This document shows, one piece after another, positions 34,371 to 42,191 of a stretch of DNA of 64,000 nucleotides (the first letter of the stretch is position 1; each line of letters opens with the position of its first letter). The translations under genes and the position numbers were made by a program. The notes beneath the pieces are model-generated. The model was not told the origin of the DNA and did not search any database. It worked only from the letters and a program-made list of their open reading frames with translations. The DNA is taken from positions 1 through 64,000 of the forward strand of contig JADLHJ010000119.1 of assembly GCA_020848835.1 (NCBI GenBank), read 5' to 3'. This DNA comes from Candidatus Hydrogenedentota bacterium (GTDB lineage Bacteria > Hydrogenedentota > Hydrogenedentia > Hydrogenedentales > SLHB01).

Positions 34371-35965
34371 GCGGGCCAACTTAGTCGAACGCCAAACGAT
34401 TCAAGCATGCGTTGGAATGCGGTGAGCGATTCTGCGTTTGCGCGGACTGCGCGGGGTGATTGGTTTTTATCGATGCACCACGCCGCGAGTACGCCGGCGG
34501 ATTCGCCGATGTTCCATTCTACGGGATGGAGACGGTAGCAGCCGTTGGTGATGTGGGTGGTGCCGAGGTTTTTGCAGGCCGGTAGCAGGTTTTCTACGCG
34601 TTTGGGGATCAGTGCGCCGAGCGGGATTTGGAAGGGCATGCTGTCCACGTCAATGTAATTATCCCCGCCGGAGCTTGGGTGCAGGTCGATTCGGTAGTAG
34701 CCGATGCCGACGCTGTCCGGGAAGAATTCCGCTTTGCACTCTTCGCAATTTTCGCCGGTGAAGATTTGGCGCGCGGCTTTTCCGACGTGATGTTCGAGCA
34801 CGGTGAACTCGGCCTTGATGCGGCGCGACTCGCGGATGTAGGGATACTTTGCGAGGCCGTCTGCCGTTCCCATGTGATCGGGGCGTAGGCGGAGTTCTTT
34901 CCATCCGGTCGAGCCGTCTGCGCGCGGGGCCTCGGTTTGCAGCCAATAGAGCAGCGACAAGCTGAGTTGTTTGCCGCTGCGCAGGTGTTTTGCTGATTCT
35001 TCCGCAGAGACTTCGTAAAGATTGCCGAGCCAATAATCGTTTTGCGGCCAATTCACGAGTGTAATGCCGCCTTTGCAGAAGCCGGGCATGAAATTTTCCG
35101 GGGCCTGAATGCGACGGTAATTCCAGCGGCCCATGTCTGCGCGTTTTGTCGCGGCGGGATCGAATTTGCTCAAGCGCGGCTGCAAGGTGACGGGGTGCGT
35201 ATCTTCCCAACTTAGCAAATGTCCAGTCCATGGCGGGCGCAGTTGTGGCACATAGTCGCGCCAGAAGGTGTAATCTTCCGGCTTGTGGATGGTGTGGTCT
35301 TCGCCGGGGCAGAATTCCATCGCAAAGCAACAGGTGAAGGCCTGCATGTTCTGCGGTTGCGCAGCGTCGGGCGCATGCAGCTCATCGGTGTCTGATTTGC
35401 CTTCCGCGCCGGTGACGTATTCAGTTTTGGTGAGGGGGAGCAGATCGCCGCATTCGGTCGCGTCGATGAAATAGGCGCCGTGCAGTGTGCGCTGCGCGTT
35501 GTTACGGATGTCGTGGACAGTCACGTTACGCACGCGGTCGCCTTCGGTGTCCGCGGCGATGGCTTTGTGTTCGAGCAAAATTATGACGCGGCCGTTGCTG
35601 ATATACGGTGCGAGCATTTCGTTTAATACTGCGACGGAGACGCGCGGCTCGTGGCAGAGCGCAGAAACACCGCCACCGCCGGGATTCAATTTTTCATTCG
35701 CGCGGGCTTCGTCCGTGAGCGGGTAGTTGCGGCGGTAGTAGTCGCGCACGCGGCTGCGATAGTCCTGGTAGGTCTTTGTGCCGCCGTGTGTTTCGATCCA
35801 TTTGTTTTCGTCGGGGGGGACGGCCTGGGAGGTGAGCTGCCCGCCGATCCAATCGGTTTCTTCCGTCATGATGACGCTGCGGCCCATGCGCGCGGCCGCG
35901 ATGGCTGCCGCGCAACCGCCCACGCCGCCGCCGATGATGATCAAGTCCGCCTTCTGGTCGTTCAT
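34367..35965 (-). CDS. FAD-dependent oxidoreductase (FAD_oxidored family)
   Basis: 532 residues from the ATG at 35965 (GGAG 7 bases upstream; the frame continues to 36040 without a better site). N-terminal dinucleotide-binding motif DLIIIGGGVGGCAAAIAAAR, then WIGGQLTSQ, and a late YRLHPVEWNIGESAG that closes the FAD site. This family is frequent in planctomycete-like bacteria, and its substrates are mostly unknown. No signal peptide is seen, so it is cytoplasmic. Coupled to the downstream GT2 gene. Confidence 0.92.
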   Translation of the reverse strand: MNDQKADLIIIGGGVGGCAAAIAAARMGRSVIMTEETDWIGGQLTSQAVPPDENKWIETHGGTKTYQDYRSRVRDYYRRNYPLTDEARANEKLNPGGGGVSALCHEPRVSVAVLNEMLAPYISNGRVIILLEHKAIAADTEGDRVRNVTVHDIRNNAQRTLHGAYFIDATECGDLLPLTKTEYVTGAEGKSDTDELHAPDAAQPQNMQAFTCCFAMEFCPGEDHTIHKPEDYTFWRDYVPQLRPPWTGHLLSWEDTHPVTLQPRLSKFDPAATKRADMGRWNYRRIQAPENFMPGFCKGGITLVNWPQNDYWLGNLYEVSAEESAKHLRSGKQLSLSLLYWLQTEAPRADGSTGWKELRLRPDHMGTADGLAKYPYIRESRRIKAEFTVLEHHVGKAARQIFTGENCEECKAEFFPDSVGIGYYRIDLHPSSGGDNYIDVDSMPFQIPLGALIPKRVENLLPACKNLGTTHITNGCYRLHPVEWNIGESAGVLAAWCIDKNQSPRAVRANAESLTAFQRMLESFGVRLSWPA

Positions 35966-36132
35966 AGATAACTCCAAGGTCGTGCAGCATCCAAAGTATA
36001 TGCCTTGGGTGCCGCAGTCAATTTGGCACTCAGTTTTCATGCACGGCCGGAGCCAAAGAGGCGTCTGCCTGCCACCTCACAAATTAGTTGCTTGGCGGTG
36101 TGGTGGGTAGTGTGCGAGACTCTTGGCCGGTT

Positions 36133-36972
36133 ATGGGGACCGTTCCGACAGAGCGCGCGGAGGAATGTGCGCGTGGGGATGTCTCGCGGCTGGGTGATGC
36201 CGTCGCGGTTGCGCGGGCTTGTGTGCGGCTGTTGTTTTTGGCAGCTTGGACCTTGGGGTGTTTTAGCGCACGTTTGGCAGTCCTCCCCATTTCACTGCTG
36301 AGCGGTGATGCAGAAAGGCGGTTGCGCGGTGCAGTGTTGCGCGCGTGGGGACGGGGCGTTTGCCGGATCGTGCGGGCGCGAGTGAAAGTGCGCGGGCCAT
36401 TGCCGGTGGCGCCGTTTATTCTGGTTTCCAATCATCTGAGTTTCTTCGATGTGATTATTTATGCGCGGTTGTTAGGCTGCGTGTTTGTGTCGATGGCCGA
36501 GGTCGGCGCTTGGCCGTTGGTGGGTACGCTTGCGCGCGGGCTGAATACCGTCTTTATCGATCGCGCGAGGCGGCGCGACGTGGCGCGCGTTAATTCGTTG
36601 ATTGCCGGAGTTGTGGCCCGGGGAAACGGGTTGACTATTTTCCCAGAATCAACGACCTCGTACGGCGATGTTGTATTGCCATTTCACGCGGCCCTACTGC
36701 AGCCGGCACTCGCGATGGCGAAGCCCGTGCACTGCGCCGCGATTTCTTATCAAACGCCGCGCGGCGAAGATAGCGCAGCGTACGCGATATGCTGGGTTGA
36801 CGATACGCCGTTTGCGGTACAGGCGTTTCGGTTGTTGCGCCTAAAACGCTTTGAAGTCAATGTCCGTTTTGGCGACGAGCCGATTGCTGCGCCTGACCGT
36901 AAACAGCTCGCGAAACAACTGCATTCGGCAGTAGTCACGTTAAAGGATCAGCGTGCCACTATCGCTCTCTGA
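36133..36972 (+). CDS. 1-acyl-glycerol-3-phosphate acyltransferase (PlsC family)
   Basis: Phospholipid synthesis enzyme adding the second acyl chain to lysophosphatidate. About 279 residues. Hydrophobic N-terminus (LLFLAAWTLGCFSARLAV), catalytic HxxxxD motif in SNHLSFFDVIIYARLLG, and the FPES motif (LTIFPESTTSYGD) that binds the phosphate. The start is uncertain: ATG at 36133 or TTG at 36088, neither with a good ribosome site. A lyso-lipid acyltransferase of ornithine-lipid type is an alternative. Its 3' end overlaps the converging tiny lipoprotein gene by 14 bases. Confidence 0.88.
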   Translation: MGTVPTERAEECARGDVSRLGDAVAVARACVRLLFLAAWTLGCFSARLAVLPISLLSGDAERRLRGAVLRAWGRGVCRIVRARVKVRGPLPVAPFILVSNHLSFFDVIIYARLLGCVFVSMAEVGAWPLVGTLARGLNTVFIDRARRRDVARVNSLIAGVVARGNGLTIFPESTTSYGDVVLPFHAALLQPALAMAKPVHCAAISYQTPRGEDSAAYAICWVDDTPFAVQAFRLLRLKRFEVNVRFGDEPIAAPDRKQLAKQLHSAVVTLKDQRATIAL

Positions 36973-37126
36973 TAATGGTCGTCTGCTCTTTGATCACGGG
37001 AGCGGGGCGTTCGACGACTTGTGTTTTTTCGATTACGACCGGCTCTTTATCGTGGTGTACGCATCCGTAGAGTGGCGTGAGTACGATTGCGCAGACTCCA
37101 AGAAGTAGTGGCGTTGTCAGTTTCAT
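36959..37126 (-). CDS. Tiny lipoprotein (55 residues)
   Basis: From the ATG at 37126 (GGAAGG upstream) a signal peptide runs to a lipobox LYGC (TPLLLGVCAIVLTPLYGC). The mature part is about 35 residues of charged sequence with a repeated theme (PVVIEKTQVVERPAPVIKEQ). Small outer-membrane or inner-membrane lipoprotein of unknown role. Confidence 0.8.
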   Translation of the reverse strand: MKLTTPLLLGVCAIVLTPLYGCVHHDKEPVVIEKTQVVERPAPVIKEQTTIIRER

Positions 37127-37214
37127 GTGACCTTCCTTTCTTTTCGCGGACGCGCGCTGGTAGCGTCCGAATGCTGTCATAATTACACCCGGGAACCGAC
37201 CGGAATTCCGCATG

Positions 37215-37248
37215 AAAACCGCAATTTTCTGCGTAATTTGGCGGTTTT
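37215..37248 (-). terminator. Terminator downstream of miaA
   Basis: AAAACCGC (37215-37222) pairs with GCGGTTTT (37241-37248). Read on the minus strand the right arm ends in TTTT. It lies 78 bases beyond the miaA stop and would end the mutL-miaA transcript. Confidence 0.55.
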
Positions 37249-37325
37249 AGCGTAAATGCGGCCGGTTCAATCAGAGGAACTCACATCAGTGCGTGGGGGA
37301 AGCGCCAAGCGACATGTAGGCGCGG

Positions 37326-38252
37326 TTATGAAACGAGAAAGAGTTTCAGGAAGGTGTCGGCCAGGTGGCGTCGATCCATGTTCGCGTTCATCGCGATCCA
37401 AGTGATTCGTTTGTCGGCGCGGAACCAGGTGAGTTGGCGTTTGGCGAAGTTTCGGGTGAGTTGTTTCATGCGATCGGTGGCGTGTTCGAGGGTTTGGTGG
37501 CCGTGGATGTGGGAGAGGAATTCGCGGTAGCCGAGGGAGCGGAGACGCAGGAGGGCCGGGGCATGGCCTTGCGCGTCGAGGCGGCGCACTTCGTCGATGA
37601 AACCGTTGGCGAGCATTTGATCGACGCGCGCGTTGATGCGGTCGTAAAGGACTGCCCGCGGCCAATCGATGAGGAACTGAACCGACTCGAGGGGCGGGTG
37701 CGCGGCGCGGTGTTGTGCGTGAAGTACGGAGAGCGGTTCGCCGGCGATGGCGTGGACTTCGAGTGCGCGAACGATGCGTTTGAGATCGGTGGGTTTGATT
37801 TGCGCGGCGTAGGCGGGGTCGATACGGACGAGTCGTTCGTACATTGCGGGCGTCCCGATTTTTTCGGCTTCGGTGTTTAGTTGCCCGCGTAACGATTCGT
37901 CGGCGCCGGGGCCGTCGAAAAGGCCGTCAATCAAGGCGCGCAGGTATAGGCCGGAGCCGCCCACAACGACCGCAGTCTTTCCACATTTGTTGAGATCGAT
38001 CACCACTTCGCGCGCGAGGCGTTCGAACTCGCCGGCGGAAAATTTCACACCGGGATCGAGAAAGCTGACGAAGTGGTGCTTCACGCGCGCTTGCTCTTCG
38101 AGCGTGGGTGCGCCCGTGCCGATCTCCATACCTTTATAAACTTGCATGGAATCGGCGGAGATGATTTCGGTTTCGAGACGCTCGGCAAGATCGATCGCGA
38201 GCGCGGTTTTGCCCGACGCAGTGGGCCCGACGACGGCGAGGATTGGGATCAC
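37326..38252 (-). CDS. miaA: tRNA dimethylallyltransferase
   Basis: Adds a dimethylallyl group to A37 of tRNAs reading U-starting codons. 308 residues from the GTG at 38252, which overlaps the mutL TGA (GTGA); the open frame runs on to 38417 but that part is inside mutL. P-loop GPTASGKTALA, substrate motif DSMQVYKGMEIGTGAP, then VGGSGLYLRALIDG and QLTRNFAKRQLTWFR. The mutL-miaA pair is the same as in many bacteria, including E. coli. Confidence 0.97.
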   Translation of the reverse strand: MIPILAVVGPTASGKTALAIDLAERLETEIISADSMQVYKGMEIGTGAPTLEEQARVKHHFVSFLDPGVKFSAGEFERLAREVVIDLNKCGKTAVVVGGSGLYLRALIDGLFDGPGADESLRGQLNTEAEKIGTPAMYERLVRIDPAYAAQIKPTDLKRIVRALEVHAIAGEPLSVLHAQHRAAHPPLESVQFLIDWPRAVLYDRINARVDQMLANGFIDEVRRLDAQGHAPALLRLRSLGYREFLSHIHGHQTLEHATDRMKQLTRNFAKRQLTWFRADKRITWIAMNANMDRRHLADTFLKLFLVS

Positions 38253-40117
38253 TGCCGTCTCCGGAAACTTTTCTCCATTTGGATTTGAGTAAGTTCCGTG
38301 ATGATGGGGCGTCCGTGCGGACAGGTATAGGGCGGACGGATTCGCTGGAAGCCGTCTAGCAGTTCGCGGCGTTCCTGCGGAGAGAGGCGATCGCCGGCTT
38401 TCACTGATCCGCGGCATGCCTCGACGGTGAGGCGCAATGCATCGGACAGGAAATCTTCGCGGCTGAAGAGCTCGCCCTGTGCGAGGTGATCGAGCACGCG
38501 GTAGATCGCATCGGGCACGCGCGATTCGTCATAGAGGTGGCAGATCGCGGTGACTTGGAACGTCGAGCCGCCGAAGGGTTCGATGTCCATACCGATGCGG
38601 CGGAAGATGTCGAGGTTTGCTTCGAGCAACTTCTGATGCGAGGGTGGCACTTCGACGAGCAAGGGCACTGCGAGTTGCTGGGCCTGATAATCGTGGTCTT
38701 CGAGATCCGAAAATAAATTGTCGTAGCGCAGGCGCTCGTGCAGCGCGTGCTGATCGATGATGAGCAGGCGATCGTTTTCCGGCACGAGCAGATACGTGTC
38801 GAACAACTGCATCGGCGCATCTGCGACGCGATCCATCGCGCGGTACACGGCAGCGGGCGCGACCTTTTCGTTGCCTTCCGCTGGCGCGAACTCGGTCTGC
38901 ACAGGCGGCGGTGTATTGTCCAAGACTTCTGTGCTTGCGAATTCCGCTGCGACAACTTCAATCGGATCGGGATCGGATTCCTGTGGTTCCGATTCGAATG
39001 TTGGAGTTTCTTCAATTGGTTGAGCGGGCACCGCAATTGGCGCTGCGATAAATGCAGGAATACTTGCAGGCCGCGGCGCAAAAGTTTGCATTGGAGCGAC
39101 CGGCGGCGCTTCGATTGTCGACAATCGTTCGCGAACAACATCGCGCACGGCGTCGCGCGCGACGCGTTCATCGCGGAAACGGATCTCCCGCTTCGCGGGG
39201 TGGATGTTGACATCGACGAGGCGCGGATGCGTTTCGATGTTCAGGATGCCGACGGGGTGGCGTCCGATGGTTAATAAAGAACGATAGCCGTCCTCAAAGC
39301 CGTATTGCAGCGAGCGGCTGACGACGGGACGGCGGTTGAGAAAAAAGTATTGGTGCGAACGTGCGGAGCGGGAGAGCGCGGGCGTGCCGATGAGTCCGTG
39401 CACGCGGAAGCCTGCCTGCTCGCCGTCGATTTCGATCATGTCTTTCAAAAACGTGAGGCCCCAGATGAGCGCGATGCGTTCGCGGAGCGTGGCGCCGTCA
39501 GGGACGTCGAGCAGCGTTTTGTCGTTGTGGGTGAGGTGGAAGCCGATACCAGTTTGCGCAAGGGTGTGGCGCTGCACTGCGTCAATGCATTGGCTCAACT
39601 CGGTTGTGATGCCTTTTAAGAATTTTGCGCGCACGGGCGTGTTGAAGTAAAGACGGTTGACCGATATGCGCGTGCCGACGGGTGCGGCGACTTGTTCTAC
39701 ATCGCGTAATACGCCGCCCTCTACGCGGATGCGCGTGCCGGCTTCGTCGCGTTCACGGCGCGTGACAAGCTCGAAGCGGGAGACGGCGGCGATGCTTGCG
39801 AGGGCCTCGCCGCGGAAGCCCATAGTGACAATGTTATCGAGGTCCTCGGCGCGGCGAATTTTGCTGGTGGTGTGTCGCTCAATCGCGAGGAGCGCGTCCT
39901 GTTCGGACATGCCGTGGCCGTTGTCGATGACCTCGATGGTGCGGCGTCCCGCAGCGACGATGCGCACCTGGATACGCTTGGCCTGCGCGTCGATGGCGTT
40001 CTCGACGAGTTCCTTTACGACGGAAGCGGGGCGTTCGACAACTTCACCCGCGGCGATGCGGTTGGCCACGGATTCTGGCAGTGCGCGGACGCTGGGTATG
40101 GCGGTTTTGACGGTCAT
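38249..40117 (-). CDS. mutL: DNA mismatch repair protein MutL
   Basis: 622 residues. The N-terminal GHKL ATPase has ELVENAIDAQA, DNGHGM and TMGFRGEALASIA. After a Pro/Glu-rich linker (about 345-425) the C-terminal dimerisation domain follows. Endonuclease-type MutL motifs are largely present: DQHALHERLRYD (DQHA-x2-E-x4-E with Asp in the last place), ACRGSVKAGD and CPHGRP. So it probably nicks DNA itself, as in bacteria lacking MutH. MutS is not in the window. Confidence 0.97.
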   Translation of the reverse strand: MTVKTAIPSVRALPESVANRIAAGEVVERPASVVKELVENAIDAQAKRIQVRIVAAGRRTIEVIDNGHGMSEQDALLAIERHTTSKIRRAEDLDNIVTMGFRGEALASIAAVSRFELVTRRERDEAGTRIRVEGGVLRDVEQVAAPVGTRISVNRLYFNTPVRAKFLKGITTELSQCIDAVQRHTLAQTGIGFHLTHNDKTLLDVPDGATLRERIALIWGLTFLKDMIEIDGEQAGFRVHGLIGTPALSRSARSHQYFFLNRRPVVSRSLQYGFEDGYRSLLTIGRHPVGILNIETHPRLVDVNIHPAKREIRFRDERVARDAVRDVVRERLSTIEAPPVAPMQTFAPRPASIPAFIAAPIAVPAQPIEETPTFESEPQESDPDPIEVVAAEFASTEVLDNTPPPVQTEFAPAEGNEKVAPAAVYRAMDRVADAPMQLFDTYLLVPENDRLLIIDQHALHERLRYDNLFSDLEDHDYQAQQLAVPLLVEVPPSHQKLLEANLDIFRRIGMDIEPFGGSTFQVTAICHLYDESRVPDAIYRVLDHLAQGELFSREDFLSDALRLTVEACRGSVKAGDRLSPQERRELLDGFQRIRPPYTCPHGRPIITELTQIQMEKSFRRRQ

Positions 40118-40171
40118 GGTTGGGGTTCCGCGCGTATAGTAAGTGAGCGGGGCGGTGGCTGCAAGCGCTTA

Positions 40172-40210
40172 GAAAAACGACGCGAGGACAACAGTGATGT
40201 TGTCCTCGCG
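40172..40210 (-). terminator. Terminator of lipoprotein paralogue 1
   Basis: CGCGAGGACAAC (40181-40192) and GTTGTCCTCGCG (40199-40210) are perfect arms, followed on the minus strand by TCGTTTTTCT. Confidence 0.93.
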
Positions 40211-40229
40211 CGCGTGAAAGACTAAACGC

Positions 40230-40634
40230 TTATATGACGTAGTCGAGCGTAGCGTAGATTTCTTCTGTGCAGCCTTCGCCTTTGCCGGGAATATCCTGCA
40301 CTTCATAGGTGATGCACAGGTTGGTGTTCTCGATTTCGACGTCGAGCACTTCGATGGTATCTTCGCAGACGTCTTCGTCGGAGATGTCGAAGATCGCGCG
40401 GAAATCATAGAAGCCCGCGCTGAACCCGCCGACGACACCGGAGTCGCCTGGCGCGATGAGCTCAAGCGAAGCGGGGTTGTAGGTTGGGCCGCTTTCGACC
40501 TTGTATGCGAACTCGTCCAACCAGTACTCGGTTTCGTTCTTGACACACACTTTGAATACGAGGAACTGGCAGCCAACCACCAAGGGAAGGGCCACCGCGG
40601 CCAGGATGGCCAAGGAAGCGATACGACGTGACAT
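40230..40634 (-). CDS. Small lipoprotein, tandem paralogue 1
   Basis: 134 residues from the ATG at 40634 (AGGAGA 7 bases upstream). Signal peptide ending in a lipobox (LVVGC, Cys21 in the numbering from this ATG), then FKVCVKNETEYWLDEF, a Gly/Ser-rich loop, EDVCEDTIEVLDVEIENTNL and the shared ending EEIYATLDYVI. Four more conserved Cys suggest disulphides. Two paralogues follow upstream. Family unknown to me. It has its own promoter and terminator. Confidence 0.85.
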   Translation of the reverse strand: MSRRIASLAILAAVALPLVVGCQFLVFKVCVKNETEYWLDEFAYKVESGPTYNPASLELIAPGDSGVVGGFSAGFYDFRAIFDISDEDVCEDTIEVLDVEIENTNLCITYEVQDIPGKGEGCTEEIYATLDYVI

Positions 40635-40693
40635 GTGGATTCTCCTATTTCGCGCTGGAACAGATTTGCCCCCACCCCTGTGGAAGCGGGTGC

Positions 40694-40723
40694 ATTTTAC
40701 GACGAACGATGCCTGTTTGTCGA
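40694..40723 (-). promoter_or_regulatory. Promoter of lipoprotein paralogue 1
   Basis: On the minus strand TCGACA (40723-40718), an 18-base spacer, and TAAAAT (40699-40694), 60 bases before the ATG. Confidence 0.7.
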
Positions 40724-40743
40724 TAGTAAAAATTCCTACACGA

Positions 40744-40770
40744 GAAAGGCACGGTCGTACCGTGCCTTTC
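40744..40770 (-). terminator. Terminator of lipoprotein paralogue 2
   Basis: GAAAGGCACGGT (40744-40755) and ACCGTGCCTTTC (40759-40770) are perfect arms. On the minus strand ATTTTTAC follows within about 12 bases. Confidence 0.88.
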
Positions 40771-40797
40771 TGTGTCAAGGATATTCGTACAGCAGAC

Positions 40798-41199
40798 CTA
40801 AATTGTGTAATCGAGCGTCGCGTAGATTTCCTCGTCGCATACGCTACGGTTAATCGTCGACTGGACTTCATAAATTACGCAGAGATTGGTGTTTTCCAGT
40901 TCGACATTGAGGACCTCGACGGTGTCCTCGCAGACACTTTCGTCGGCTATGTCGAATTGTGCCCGAAGGTCGTATGAGCCTGCAGGCAAGCGGCGCACTG
41001 TTCCCGTGCCGCCGGGTGGCACATTCTTGAGTTCTCCATCCGGATAGGTGAGATCGCCGGAGGCTTTTACTGTGAATTCGTCCAGGAAATAGGGGGTTTC
41101 GTTTTGTACGCAGATGCGCAGCAGCAGGAACTGACATCCAATGACGAGGGGAAGGCCGACGGCGGCCAGCAGGACCAAGGACAGGTTTTTGCGAGACAT
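40798..41199 (-). CDS. Small lipoprotein, tandem paralogue 2
   Basis: 133 residues from the ATG at 41199, with GGAGGA upstream. Lipobox LVIGC, then FLLLRICVQNETPYFLDEF, a PPGGTGTV loop, ESVCEDTVEVLNVELENTNL and EEIYATLDYTI. It is the most diverged of the three: the loop between the two conserved blocks and the last Cys region (INRSVCDEE) differ. It has its own promoter and terminator. Confidence 0.85.
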   Translation of the reverse strand: MSRKNLSLVLLAAVGLPLVIGCQFLLLRICVQNETPYFLDEFTVKASGDLTYPDGELKNVPPGGTGTVRRLPAGSYDLRAQFDIADESVCEDTVEVLNVELENTNLCVIYEVQSTINRSVCDEEIYATLDYTI

Positions 41200-41248
41200 G
41201 TGGATTTCCTCCTTTTTCGGCACGGTGTTTTTGAAGACGTTGGGAGGA

Positions 41249-41277
41249 ATTGTAGGAGGAGAGGGAAAATCTGTCGA
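41249..41277 (-). promoter_or_regulatory. Promoter of lipoprotein paralogue 2
   Basis: On the minus strand TCGACA (41277-41272), a 17-base spacer, and TACAAT (41254-41249), each one base from the sigma70 consensus. Confidence 0.78.
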
Positions 41278-41291
41278 GACGGCGCCTTTAG

Positions 41292-41336
41292 ACAAAAAAA
41301 GTAGGCGGAAACGACGTGCCGTCAATTTCCGCCTAC
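41292..41336 (-). terminator. Terminator of lipoprotein paralogue 3
   Basis: GTAGGCGGAAA (41301-41311) and TTTCCGCCTAC (41326-41336) are perfect arms, followed on the minus strand by TTTTTTTGTC. Confidence 0.93.
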
Positions 41337-41362
41337 TATTTCGTCAACTGAGAACTACGCGA

Positions 41363-41770
41363 TTATATTACGTAATCCAACGTCGCGTAGATTTCTTCGG
41401 AGCATTCGCCCTTTGCATCGAGGGGCTGCACTTCGTACGTGATGCAGAGATTGGTGTTCTCGATTTCGACGCCGAGCAATTCGATCACATCTTCGCAGAT
41501 GTTATCATCGGACACGTCGAAGGTCGCACGGAAATCGTACGAGCCAGCGCTGTAACCGCCGTCAACATCCGAACCACCGGGGGCAAGATCCTTGATCGGA
41601 CCGGACGGGTACGTGAGCGCACCGGCCGACTTGGACGTGAACTCGTCCAAATAGAACTCAGTGTCGTTCTTTACACACACCTTGAAGACCAGGAATTGGC
41701 AGCCCACCACCAGCGGAAGGGCCACCGCCGCCAGCAACGCCAGCGACGCGACACGATTACGAACTGACAT
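41363..41770 (-). CDS. Small lipoprotein, tandem paralogue 3
   Basis: 135 residues from the ATG at 41770 (GGAGGA upstream). Nearly the same signal peptide and lipobox as paralogue 1 (SLALLAAVALPLVVGCQFLV), then FKVCVKNDTEFYLDEFTSKS, DDNICEDVIELLGVEIENTN and EEIYATLDYVI. First transcribed unit of the three-gene array. An abundant small envelope protein is likely, given strong separate expression signals (inference). Confidence 0.85.
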   Translation of the reverse strand: MSVRNRVASLALLAAVALPLVVGCQFLVFKVCVKNDTEFYLDEFTSKSAGALTYPSGPIKDLAPGGSDVDGGYSAGSYDFRATFDVSDDNICEDVIELLGVEIENTNLCITYEVQPLDAKGECSEEIYATLDYVI

Positions 41771-41830
41771 GTACGTTTCCTCCTTTGCTACATTCCACTT
41801 AAACAACGCCCAGATTTCTGGAGCGCCACT

Positions 41831-41859
41831 ATCCTACGCAAACTCGCCGTAGGACACAA
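41831..41859 (-). promoter_or_regulatory. Possible promoter of lipoprotein paralogue 3
   Basis: On the minus strand TTGTGT (41859-41854), 17 bases, TAGGAT (41836-41831). The spacer carries a CCTACG/CGTAGG inverted repeat (41833-41853). The rest of the gap to 42191 shows nothing I can assign. Confidence 0.4.
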
Positions 41860-42191
41860 ATCCTTCGGCGCCACTTCTCTTGCGATCCCCTCTAAGGTGC
41901 CCCGCGGTAAGTACTTCCTGCGTTGGCACGGGGGTCAGCGCCCCTGCCGGACGCTGCCGATCGCCTGCACAGTATACAGCGACAACTGCACTATGTTACC
42001 ACGTTCCAAGTGAAAACACAAGGGGTTGTGTATAGAGTTTACCCCTACACAAGCCATTCCAGCTAGGGGACTTACAAGCGCCCAAATGGTCCCGTCTATT
42101 AGCGCCGGCACGGGTGCGGGCAGGTGCCGGGACTGTTCGACAGGGATTGCTTGCAGTATAGTGCTGAGCCAAAGCAAGGGAGGTGTGGGAC

